Assembly: GCA_946480565.1 (NCBI GenBank)
Contig: CAMLKR010000051.1
Coordinates: forward strand, 1 to 14,208
Length of the DNA stretch: 14,208 nucleotides
Reading direction: 5' to 3'
DNA from: an uncultured Arenimonas sp.
GTDB taxonomy: Bacteria; Pseudomonadota; Gammaproteobacteria; Xanthomonadales; Xanthomonadaceae
The notes beneath the pieces are model-generated. The model searched no databases and had not been told where the DNA came from. It saw only the letters and a program-made list of their open reading frames with translations. Each line of letters opens with the position of its first letter. The first letter of the stretch is position 1. A program made the position numbers and the translations under genes. Positions 6,373 through 14,208 of the stretch are shown one piece after another.

Positions 6373-6804
6373 TCAGTCGACCGGCAGGACCTGGAGCGAC
6401 ATGTTCCGGGCCGCGACCACGCGCACGCGCTGGCCCTGCGGCAGCTCGGGGCCCTCGGCCACCCAGAAGGCGTCGCCGATCTTCAGCCGCCCGCGGCCGT
6501 CGACGATCGCCTGTTCGAGCACGAACACCTGGCCCACCAGCTGGTCGCCGCGGCGGTTCAGCAGGGGCTGGTCGCTCTCGCGCTCCTGGCCCCGGAAGAA
6601 CTTCACGTACACGGCGATCGACACGAAGGCCAGCACAATGAAGGCCACCGCCTGCCAGACCGGCGGCAAGGGCACCACCAGCAGCAGCGCGAACACGGCC
6701 GCCGCCGCGAAGCCCAGCCACAGCAGGAACACGCCGGGCGCCAGCGTCTCGGCCGCCATCAGCAACAGGGCCAGGGCGGCCCAGACGATCAGTTCGGTGC
6801 GCAT
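6373..6804 (-). CDS. NfeD-family membrane protein (YbbJ-like)
   Basis: This 143-residue protein begins with hydrophobic segments (about residues 5-43 and 48-70). It ends in a soluble beta-rich domain (about 84-143: LVGQVFVLEQAIVDGRGRLKIGDAFW...LPQGQRVRVVAARNMSLQVLPVD), which is the OB-fold of NfeD proteins. NfeD proteins are typically encoded beside a stomatin/SPFH partner and act with it in membrane organisation or quality control. Here its ATG follows the stop of the SPFH gene after one base (TGA-G-ATG), so the pair is translationally coupled. It lies upstream of, but apparently separate from, the Fur-controlled fbp operon. Confidence 0.93.
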   Translation of the reverse strand: MRTELIVWAALALLLMAAETLAPGVFLLWLGFAAAAVFALLLVVPLPPVWQAVAFIVLAFVSIAVYVKFFRGQERESDQPLLNRRGDQLVGQVFVLEQAIVDGRGRLKIGDAFWVAEGPELPQGQRVRVVAARNMSLQVLPVD

Positions 6805-6805
6805 C

Positions 6806-7759
6806 TCAGCCCCCGACCCGCGGCGGCGCCTTGGCGGCGCTGCCCTGCGCCTGCTGCAGGCCCAGGCTTTCCTTGGCCAGTTCGGCGATGCCGCCCAGCG
6901 AACCGATGATGCCGCTCGACTCCATCGGCATCATCACGAACTTCTGGTTCGGCGCCTCGGCCAGGGCCTTGAAGGCCTCGATGTACTTCTGCGCGACGAA
7001 GTAGTTGATCGCCTGCACGTTGCCCTTGGAGATCGCGTCGGAAACCATGCGGGTCGCGTTGGCCTCGGCCTCGGCCAGGCGCTCGCGGGCCTCGGCGTCG
7101 CGGAAGGCGGCCTCGCGCTTGCCCTCGGCCTCCAGGATGGCCGACTGCTTGTCGCCCTCTGCGCGCAGGATCTCGGCGGCGCGCTGGCCCTCGGCCTCCA
7201 GGATGTTGGCGCGCTTCTCGCGCTCGGCCTTCATCTGCCGGGCCATCGAGTCCACCAGGTCGCGCGGCGGCTGGATGTCCTTGAGCTCGATGCGGTTGAC
7301 CTTGATGCCCCACGGATGGGTGGCCACGTCCACCACGGACAGCAGCTTGGCGTTGATCTCGTCGCGCTTGCTCAGCGACTCGTCCAGGTCCAGCGAACCG
7401 ATCGAGGTGCGGATGTTGGTCATCACCAGTGCGATGGTGGCCTGTTCGAGGTTGGACACCTCGTAGGCGGCCTTGGCGGCGTCGAGCACCTGGAAGAAGA
7501 TCACGCCGTCCACCTTCACCACGGCGTTGTCGCGGGTGATGACGTCCTGCGAGGGCACGTCCAGCACCTGCTCCATCATGTTGACCTTGCGGCCGACGCT
7601 CTGGATCACCGGCATAAGGAAGTGCAGGCCCGGACTCATGGTGTGGGTGTACTTGCCGAAGCGCTCGACGGTCCACTCATAACCCTGCGGCACCATCCGC
7701 ACCGTCTTGATCAGGACGATGACGCCGGCGAGCAGGATGATGACGGTCAGGACTTCCAT
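6806..7759 (-). CDS. qmcA: SPFH/Band 7 (stomatin-like) membrane protein, QmcA-like
   Basis: The protein has 317 residues. An N-terminal membrane anchor (MEVLTVIILLAGVIVLIKTV) is followed by the SPFH domain (about 22-175: VPQGYEWTVERFGKYTHTMSPGLHFLMPVIQSV, DVITRDNAVVKVDGVIFFQV, WGIKVNRIELKDIQPP). A charged Ala/Glu-rich coiled coil (about 180-245: MKAEREKRANILEAEGQRAA and similar) and a conserved tail (KFVMMPMESSGIIGSLGGIAELA) complete it. SPFH proteins form large membrane cages and are linked to FtsH-type proteolysis and membrane microdomains. The ATG at 7759 has GGGGAG 8 bases upstream; an in-frame extension to 7789 adds ten residues without such a site. It is divergent from the TonB receptor. 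Confidence 0.93.
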   Translation of the reverse strand: MEVLTVIILLAGVIVLIKTVRMVPQGYEWTVERFGKYTHTMSPGLHFLMPVIQSVGRKVNMMEQVLDVPSQDVITRDNAVVKVDGVIFFQVLDAAKAAYEVSNLEQATIALVMTNIRTSIGSLDLDESLSKRDEINAKLLSVVDVATHPWGIKVNRIELKDIQPPRDLVDSMARQMKAEREKRANILEAEGQRAAEILRAEGDKQSAILEAEGKREAAFRDAEARERLAEAEANATRMVSDAISKGNVQAINYFVAQKYIEAFKALAEAPNQKFVMMPMESSGIIGSLGGIAELAKESLGLQQAQGSAAKAPPRVGG

Positions 7760-7791
7760 GGTTCGCACTCCCCTGTGAACGAGGGCCACAG

Positions 7792-7797
7792 TCTATA
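7792..7797 (-). promoter_or_regulatory. Weak candidate -10 for qmcA-nfeD
   Basis: Minus-strand TATAGA lies about 33 bases upstream of the qmcA start. The corresponding -35 region is GC-rich and unconvincing, so this is only a possible promoter element. Confidence 0.25.
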
Positions 7798-7824
7798 GCG
7801 TGGCGGCCGGGCCGCTGGGCGGTT

Positions 7825-7843
7825 GTTATTGCGAATCATTCTT
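7825..7843. promoter_or_regulatory. Fur box-like site at the TonB receptor promoter
   Basis: GTTATTGCGAATCATTCTT matches 13 of 19 positions of the classical Fur box GATAATGATAATCATTATC, including an unbroken AATCATT. It overlaps the -35 and spacer of the promoter at 7829-7857. It lies in the only A/T-rich part of the divergent intergenic region. Confidence 0.65.
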
Positions 7844-7857
7844 GTCCGTAATAAAAT
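7829..7857 (+). promoter_or_regulatory. Promoter of the TonB-dependent receptor
   Basis: -35 TTGCGA (7829-7834), 17-base spacer, -10 TAAAAT (7852-7857; 5 of 6 to consensus). Transcript start is expected near 7864, about 38 bases before the ATG. Confidence 0.6.
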
Positions 7858-7901
7858 CTTAACCGTCCGCCGGCTCCCCCGGCCCCCTTGGTTAGACCCC
7901 C

Positions 7902-10091
<2,190 letters not shown>

Positions 10092-10116
10092 GGCCGGCCG
10101 GCGGGCGTGCGATCCA

Positions 10117-10149
10117 AGGGCCGGGGCTCCCCCCGGCCCTTTCTTCTTT
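10117..10149 (+). terminator. Intrinsic terminator of the TonB receptor gene
   Basis: AGGGCCGGGG (10117-10126) pairs perfectly with CCCCGGCCCT (10131-10140) around a 4-base loop, followed by TTCTTCTTT. It begins 26 bases after the receptor stop codon. Confidence 0.85.
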
Positions 10150-10170
10150 GCCGCCAGAAACAGGGGCAAA

Positions 10171-10355
10171 ATCCGGGGTCAGAGTCCATTTATCTTCCGC
10201 CGCCGCATTGCTCCAGTGCGTACCGCCGGAAAAGGGCCAGATCGACTTCCCGAGGCGTAATCTGGCCACAGGCCGGACACCGGCCCCGGGGAAGGGAACC
10301 CGCCCCTCCTTATGCCCTTTCCCCTGGGCAAGATAAATCGACTCTGACCCCGGAT
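10171..10355. mobile_element. 185-bp palindromic element with 26-bp terminal inverted repeats (MITE/REP-like)
   Basis: The arms 10171-10196 and 10330-10355 are inverted copies matching at 25 of 26 bases; the mismatch is at 10187/10339. Each arm starts ATCCGGGGTCAGAGTC. Inside are further inverted repeats: GGCCAGAT/ATCTGGCC (10235-10242, 10260-10267), GGCCGG/CCGGCC (10271-10276, 10280-10285) and GGGGAAGGG/CCCTTTCCCC (10288-10296, 10315-10324). It has no coding capacity. This is the structure of a non-autonomous miniature element or a REP-type foldback. From memory, GGGGTCAGAGTCGA-like ends recur in proteobacterial genomes near IS200/REP-associated transposases, but I cannot confirm it here. 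No clear target-site duplication is visible. Confidence 0.75.
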
Positions 10356-10387
10356 CTGCTGCGACCCTTTTCCCTGCCGCCGCATCC

Positions 10388-10969
10388 ATGACCGATGTGA
10401 GCCCACCCTCGTCCTTCGCCATCGATGTGCCCGACACCCTGCTGGCCCGCGCCCGACGCGGCGAGGCGAGTGCGTTCGAGCAGATCTACCGGCGGTTCGA
10501 GCGGCCGGTCTTCACCCTGGCGCTGCGCCTCACCGGCGAGCGCGAGGAGGCCCAGGACGTGCTGCAGGACACCATGCTCAAACTCTTCGACCGCATCGGC
10601 GAGTTCCGCTCCGAGTCGCCCTTCTGGGGCTGGCTGCGGCAGATCGCCGTCAACGAGGCGCTGATGCGCCTGCGCAAACGCGGCCGCACGCCTTTCACCG
10701 AAGACTCGGACGAGATCGAGCTCGAGTGCCACGACACGATGCTGCCGCCGGCGGCGGCCGACGCCGCCCTGCTCACCCGCGCCCTGGGCCGCATGCCCGA
10801 CGCCACCCGCAGCGTGCTCTGGCTCTACCACGCCGAGGGCTACACCCACGAGGAGATCGCCGGCCTGATGGGCAAGACCGCCAGCTTCTCCAAATCCCAG
10901 CTCGCCCGCGGCACCCGCCGCCTGCGCGAGCTGCTGAACGTCGAAACGGAGGTCGGCTCCCATGCCTGA
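10388..10969 (+). CDS. ECF-family RNA polymerase sigma factor
   Basis: This 193-residue protein has the two-domain ECF layout. Region 2 (about 26-98) reads ASAFEQIYRRFERPVFTLALRLTGEREEAQDVLQDTMLKLF...WGWLRQIAVNEALMRLRKR. Region 4 (about 127-183) reads LLTRALGRMPDATRSVLWLYHAEGYTHEEIAGLMGKTASFSKSQLARGTRRLREL, with a helix-turn-helix for -35 recognition. The ATG at 10388 has no clear Shine-Dalgarno, but it is the first start compatible with the domain. It overlaps the next gene by 8 bases (ATGCCTGA), so the two are coupled. The 185-bp palindromic element ends 32 bases upstream, so the native promoter lies inside or beyond that repeat. I cannot place it in a named ECF group from sequence alone. 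Confidence 0.93.
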   Translation: MTDVSPPSSFAIDVPDTLLARARRGEASAFEQIYRRFERPVFTLALRLTGEREEAQDVLQDTMLKLFDRIGEFRSESPFWGWLRQIAVNEALMRLRKRGRTPFTEDSDEIELECHDTMLPPAAADAALLTRALGRMPDATRSVLWLYHAEGYTHEEIAGLMGKTASFSKSQLARGTRRLRELLNVETEVGSHA

Positions 10970-11522
10970 CGCCCACACCCCCAGCCACGAGCTCAGCGTT
11001 GCCGAAGCCCTGGCCCGGCTGCCGCTGGAAACGCCGGACCGCAGCGCCTGGCCCCTGCTCGAACGCCGCATCATCGCCGCGGCACCGGCGCATCCGCGTC
11101 CACGCTGGCCGTTCGCGATCGCCGCGGCGGCCGTGCTTGCCGTGGCCGCCCTAATGCCCCGGCTGATGACGCCGCCGCCCACCGCGCCTGCGCCTGCGCC
11201 CCTGGCCACCACTGCGCCGGCCACCGCCGACGAACTTGACGCGCTGATGCGCGAATCCGCCCAGCTTGAGAACTTCATCAGCGCCGTGTCCGCCGACGAG
11301 ATGGCCTCGGCCAGCGCCGCCGCGCTGGGGCTGGAGTACGAAGACCGCTTGCGCCGCCTCGACGTCGCGCTGTCGGCGCCCACGCTCGACCTTCCCACCC
11401 GCACCCAGCTCTGGCAGCAGCGCGTCTCGCTGTTGCGCGAATACGCCGGCGTGCAGGGCACCTCGCAGTGGCTGGCCGCCGATGGCGGCACGCTCGACGG
11501 CGCCCTGGTCGCCACCTTCTGA
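10962..11522 (+). CDS. Probable membrane-bound anti-sigma factor (no zinc motif)
   Basis: This 186-residue protein has a cytoplasmic N-terminal part (about 1-48, with LSVAEALARLPLETPDRSAWPLLERRI). One transmembrane helix (about 49-67: WPFAIAAAAVLAVAALMPRL) is followed by a Pro/Ala/Thr-rich stretch (70-89). A periplasmic, mostly helical domain (90-186) completes it. Its position, overlapping the end of an ECF sigma gene, and its one-pass topology suggest an anti-sigma factor. The zinc anti-sigma H-x3-C-x2-C motif is absent, and there is no cysteine at all. The function is inferred from context; I do not recognise a named family. Confidence 0.7.
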   Translation: MPDAHTPSHELSVAEALARLPLETPDRSAWPLLERRIIAAAPAHPRPRWPFAIAAAAVLAVAALMPRLMTPPPTAPAPAPLATTAPATADELDALMRESAQLENFISAVSADEMASASAAALGLEYEDRLRRLDVALSAPTLDLPTRTQLWQQRVSLLREYAGVQGTSQWLAADGGTLDGALVATF

Positions 11523-11550
11523 CTCCTTTTCACCCCACGAGGTATTCCCG

Positions 11551-12789
11551 ATGAAGCTCCGCCTGATTCCCCTGATGGTGGCCGCCGCACTGGCGACCTC
11601 GGCCCAGGCCGCCGACACTCCCAAGGCCGCCAGCGACGACGCCGCCAAGCGCGCCGAACTCGAGCGCGCCCGCGCCGAGATGGCCCGGTACGCCGGCCGT
11701 GTCGCCGAGCTCAGCCGTGAACTCGGCGAGCGCGGCGGCTACAGCTTCTCCTTCAACAGCGAAGAGTTCGACCGCGTGCGCGGCCGGCCCGCGATCGGCG
11801 TGGTGATGGGCACCAATCCGGCCGCGAACGGCGTGCGCCTGGCCGCGGTCACGCCGAACGGCCCCGCGGCGAAGGCCGGCCTGCGCGCCGGCGACGTGCT
11901 GCTGAGCGTCGACGGCAAGACCATTTCCGGCAAGGGCGAAACCGCCATCGCCCAGGCGCGCGAACTGCTGGGCGACCTGAAGGAAGGCCAGCAGCTCCGG
12001 CTCGGCTACGTGCGCGAAGGCAAGGCCGGCCAGGCGACGGTGAAGGCCGAGCCGCTGGACCGGGTGATGGTGTTCCGCACCGGCGACCCGGACCCGTCAG
12101 AAGCGCTCGCCTACGAGCGCGCCCGCGCGATGCCGGTGATCGCGCCGCGCGTCGAGATGGAGCTGGCCCGCCTCGCGGCCGCGCCCTGCCCGCCCGGCAG
12201 CGACAAAGACTGCAGTTTCCCCGCCCTGGCCCAGGCCTTCCGCTGGAGCGGCCTGAACCTGGCCTCGATGAACCCGCAGCTCGGCCGCTACTTCGGCACG
12301 TCCACCGGCGTGCTGGTGCTCAGCGGAGGCGAAGGCATGCAGGCGCTGGAGTCGGGCGACGTGATCCAGCGCATCGACGGCCAGGCGGTGCAGTCGCCGC
12401 GCGACGCCATGCGCGCGCTGCGCGACCAGGACGAGGGCGAGAAGGTCAAGGTCGAGGTGCTGCGCGAACGCAAGGCGCGCACCGTGGAAGTGACCGTGCC
12501 CGACGCGCCCGGCGTGCGCTGGTTCGCACCGCCCCCGCCGCCCGCCCCGCCGGCGCCGCCGGTACCGCCCACCCCGCGCACTCCGGGCGTCGCCCCTGCG
12601 CCGCCGGCGCCCCCCGCACCGGGCGCCGCGCCGACCCCGCCTGCACCGCCTCCGCCGCCGGCCATCGACGGCGACACCGTCGCCTTCGCCGACGGCGTCG
12701 TCACCCGCATCGTCAGCCGGCAGCGCTGGGTGGACGAAGAAGGCAATGAGCACATCGTGATCCAGACCGAGGCCGATTCCGCGGAGTGA
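11551..12789 (+). CDS. Secreted double-PDZ protein with proline-rich segment
   Basis: The 412-residue product has a signal peptide (MKLRLIPLMVAAALATSAQA) and a short charged coil (about 25-62). PDZ domain 1 (about 78-168) shows GVRLAAVTPNGPAAKAGLRAGDVLLSVDGKTI. PDZ domain 2 (about 236-316) shows TGVLVLSGGEGMQALESGDVIQRIDGQAVQSPRDAMRAL. Pro/Ala-rich residues 326-371 and a C-terminal tail (RIVSRQRWVDEEGNEHIVIQTEA) follow. Cys213 and Cys221 could form a disulfide. There is no trypsin-like catalytic domain before the PDZ pair, so it is not a DegP protease. The ATG at 11551 has GAGG 8 bases upstream, and the signal peptide starts there although the frame is open further upstream. It is 28 bases from the anti-sigma gene, so probably in the same operon, where it may sense or scaffold periplasmic proteins. 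Confidence 0.85.
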   Translation: MKLRLIPLMVAAALATSAQAADTPKAASDDAAKRAELERARAEMARYAGRVAELSRELGERGGYSFSFNSEEFDRVRGRPAIGVVMGTNPAANGVRLAAVTPNGPAAKAGLRAGDVLLSVDGKTISGKGETAIAQARELLGDLKEGQQLRLGYVREGKAGQATVKAEPLDRVMVFRTGDPDPSEALAYERARAMPVIAPRVEMELARLAAAPCPPGSDKDCSFPALAQAFRWSGLNLASMNPQLGRYFGTSTGVLVLSGGEGMQALESGDVIQRIDGQAVQSPRDAMRALRDQDEGEKVKVEVLRERKARTVEVTVPDAPGVRWFAPPPPPAPPAPPVPPTPRTPGVAPAPPAPPAPGAAPTPPAPPPPPAIDGDTVAFADGVVTRIVSRQRWVDEEGNEHIVIQTEADSAE

Positions 12790-12799
12790 GCCCCGCTTC

Positions 12800-12833
12800 C
12801 GGCGGCCGCGCCTCCGGACAGGCGCGGTCGCCG
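12800..12833 (+). terminator. 13-bp stem-loop after the PDZ gene (possible terminator without a U-tract)
   Basis: CGGCGGCCGCGCC (12800-12812) pairs with GGCGCGGTCGCCG (12821-12833) with one G-U pair and an 8-base loop. It lies 10 bases after the PDZ stop. It is followed by ATGCTTGCCC rather than a U-run, so it may stabilise the upstream mRNA or terminate weakly. Confidence 0.45.
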
Positions 12834-12885
12834 ATGCTTGCCCACGACGCACCGTCAACGTTCTACTGGGCACCCGAGACTCCGG

Positions 12886-13908
12886 ATGTCCCGACGGATG
12901 CGTTTCAGAACCCGCGTGCTGCTGGTGACCGCCGTACTGCTGGCGGTGGTCGCCTTCGTCTCGTTCCGCGCCGGGCAGCACCTGCCCGGCCAAGCGCTGA
13001 ACGAACCGGGCGCCACGCTGCCGACCGCCCCGGCCAGTGATTCCGAGGCCCGCGCGCCGAACGGGATCGCCCCGCCACGACCCGGCGAACCCTTGCCGCC
13101 TCGGGAGGCTGCGATCACCGACATCGCGCCGCTGCTGCAGTCGCGCGCCGATGCCGGCGACCACAAGGCCGCCTGCCGGCTCGGCATCGAACTGCTGCGC
13201 TGCCATCTTCTGCTCAAGGTGCACCAGGCTTTGGTCGCCGACTGGATGCAGGAACTTGAACTTTCCCAGGAGGCGAAGGGCAAGCCGGAAGATGCCAACC
13301 GGGTGGCTGGCCTCAACCTCGGCTACCTCGAACAGTCGCGGCTCTGCGCGTCGCTCCCGGAAGGCCTGGTTGCGCAGGGGCCGCGGTACCTGCGGGCCGC
13401 CGCCCTGGCGGGCGAGCCGGAGGCGATGCTGCGTTACGCCGACGGCCAGTCGCTGGACACGCAGGGAGGATACGGATTCGTGCGGACGCCGGAGTTCGAT
13501 CAGTGGCGTGCAGAAGCCTCGGCCGTCCTGCACGCCGCCCTGGCGGCCGGACGTCCGGAAGCGGTGGAGCTGCTGCGCCAGGCCTATGCCGGCGACCAGG
13601 GCTGGGTGCAGGGCCTGGTCGCCGACGACCCGATGCTGGCGCACGCCTATTTCCTGCTTCAGGGCCGGCTCTTCAACAGCCCGACGGCCACGCCGCTTCC
13701 GCCGCCCCAGGGCCTCGGCGCGGACCATGTCCGCCAGGCCGAAGAGTTGGCGGGATCCCTGCATGAGCGGCACTTCCAGGGTCGACAGCTCGACTTCATG
13801 ACTTCGCTGCATGGCCTGTCGCCGATGTACGACCCGACCGGCATCTCGGGACCGGCCTTCCGCGACCACGCCTTCTGCGAACCGCCGCGGACCCCCGCCC
13901 GTGGCTGA
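12886..13908 (+). CDS. Membrane-anchored or exported protein of unknown function (paralog 1)
   Basis: I do not recognise a named family. This 340-residue product starts with basic residues and one hydrophobic segment (about 11-27: VLLVTAVLLAVVAFVSF), a signal anchor or signal peptide. A Pro-rich linker (about 36-74) is followed by an alpha-helical domain. Residues 87-106 read RADAGDHKAACRLGIELLRC, and AAALAGEPEAMLRYADG (171-187) and ALAAGRPEAVELLRQA (218-233) have the A-x2-G-x3-A spacing of Sel1-like helical repeats. Cysteines at 97, 106, 154 and 331 suggest disulfides in the periplasm. ATG 12886 is a choice between close starts (12898 is also possible; a TTG at 12838 is less likely), as no strong Shine-Dalgarno is seen. 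The next gene is a paralog overlapping its stop. Confidence 0.7.
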   Translation: MSRRMRFRTRVLLVTAVLLAVVAFVSFRAGQHLPGQALNEPGATLPTAPASDSEARAPNGIAPPRPGEPLPPREAAITDIAPLLQSRADAGDHKAACRLGIELLRCHLLLKVHQALVADWMQELELSQEAKGKPEDANRVAGLNLGYLEQSRLCASLPEGLVAQGPRYLRAAALAGEPEAMLRYADGQSLDTQGGYGFVRTPEFDQWRAEASAVLHAALAAGRPEAVELLRQAYAGDQGWVQGLVADDPMLAHAYFLLQGRLFNSPTATPLPPPQGLGADHVRQAEELAGSLHERHFQGRQLDFMTSLHGLSPMYDPTGISGPAFRDHAFCEPPRTPARG

Positions 13909-14208
13909 CCGCCGCAAGCACCGACGCGGCGTCGCGGGACTGACGATGCTGCTGGCCGTGATGTTCGCGACAGCATGGTGGTGGCGGTACGAAGCACCGA
14001 CTGCTGCGCAGGGCGCCGTTCCGCCAACCGGCACGGAACAGCTTGGATCCGCCCCTGCAGAGCGCAGCGAACCGCCCCCGGAACCCGAGGGTCCCGTGCC
14101 TGCCTCGGCCCTGCCTGCGGAAATCGCCTCGCTGCTGTCGCGCGCCGACGCCGGCGATGCGGCGGCCGCCTGCCAGCTCGGGGTACGCCTGAATCTCTGC
14201 ACGCGTGC
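13901..14208 (+). CDS. Paralogous exported protein of unknown function (paralog 2, 3' end outside window)
   Basis: A GTG at 13901 overlaps the stop of the previous gene (TGA at 13906-13908) and opens a frame to the window end (102 complete codons). It has a basic N-terminus and a hydrophobic segment (about 11-29: VAGLTMLLAVMFATAWWW). A Pro/Glu-rich linker (about 32-72) and then RADAGDAAAACQLGVRLNLC (81-100) follow. The same motif with the same cysteine spacing occurs in the previous gene, and the layout is identical, so this is a tandem duplication. The start is chosen for overlap coupling and because it precedes the hydrophobic segment. Function is unknown. Confidence 0.65.
   Translation, partial: MADRRKHRRGVAGLTMLLAVMFATAWWWRYEAPTAAQGAVPPTGTEQLGSAPAERSEPPPEPEGPVPASALPAEIASLLSRADAGDAAAACQLGVRLNLCTR

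Noticed and set aside
11266..11550. Upstream extension of the PDZ protein frame
   Set aside because: It overlaps the anti-sigma gene in another frame. A Shine-Dalgarno and a signal peptide begin at ATG 11551.
12097..14202. Minus-strand open frame of 701 codons at the right end
   Set aside because: It runs antisense through the PDZ gene and both paralogs, has low-complexity Arg/Gly-rich stretches and shows no recognisable domain.

Overview
The window comes from a very GC-rich chromosome with strong G/C preference at third codon positions. Gene content points to a gammaproteobacterium of the Xanthomonadaceae/Lysobacteraceae type: a KAAKK-type histone H1-like protein, a FecA-like receptor with a Fur box, a qmcA-nfeD pair and GcvT next to GcvH. 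The family-level placement is inference from gene content, not from a marker gene.

Layout. The left edge (1-687, +) is the C-terminal part of a beta-lactamase-fold serine hydrolase. A bidirectional terminator (734-758) separates it from a convergent histone H1-like gene (840-1265, -). Upstream of that lies an intergenic region of about 780 bases. It holds a perfect 10-bp hairpin, an intrinsic terminator facing left, a possible 43-codon ORF and a promoter-like site with an A/T-rich upstream tract, so either a separate small transcription unit or an attenuated leader. From 2043 to 7759 all genes are on the minus strand. In transcription order they are qmcA-like SPFH protein, nfeD, then fbpA-fbpB (ferric iron ABC transporter, with a promoter overlapped by a Fur box), gcvT and gcvH. 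The fbp ATPase gene is absent.

A divergent intergenic region (7760-7901) holds a second Fur-box-like site over a good sigma70-type promoter for a FecA-like TonB-dependent receptor (7902-10091, +), which ends at a strong terminator. Next comes a 185-bp palindromic element (10171-10355) with 26-bp terminal inverted repeats, whose right end is only 32 bases upstream of an ECF sigma factor gene. The sigma gene overlaps a single-pass membrane protein that is a likely anti-sigma factor. A secreted double-PDZ protein with a proline-rich segment and no visible protease domain follows closely. This looks like a compact envelope-stress regulatory operon.

The right end holds two consecutive, overlapping genes for paralogous membrane-anchored or exported proteins of unrecognised function. 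They share the motif R-A-D-A-G-D-x(3)-A-C-x-L-G-x(2)-L-x(2)-C. The second runs off the window.

Functionally, the clearest theme is iron: a Fur-controlled outer-membrane receptor and a Fur-controlled periplasmic binding protein plus permease lie on either side of the qmcA-nfeD pair. The other themes are one-carbon metabolism (gcvT, gcvH), nucleoid packaging (H1-like protein) and the ECF module. I saw no tRNA, rRNA, CRISPR array, prophage or intact insertion sequence.
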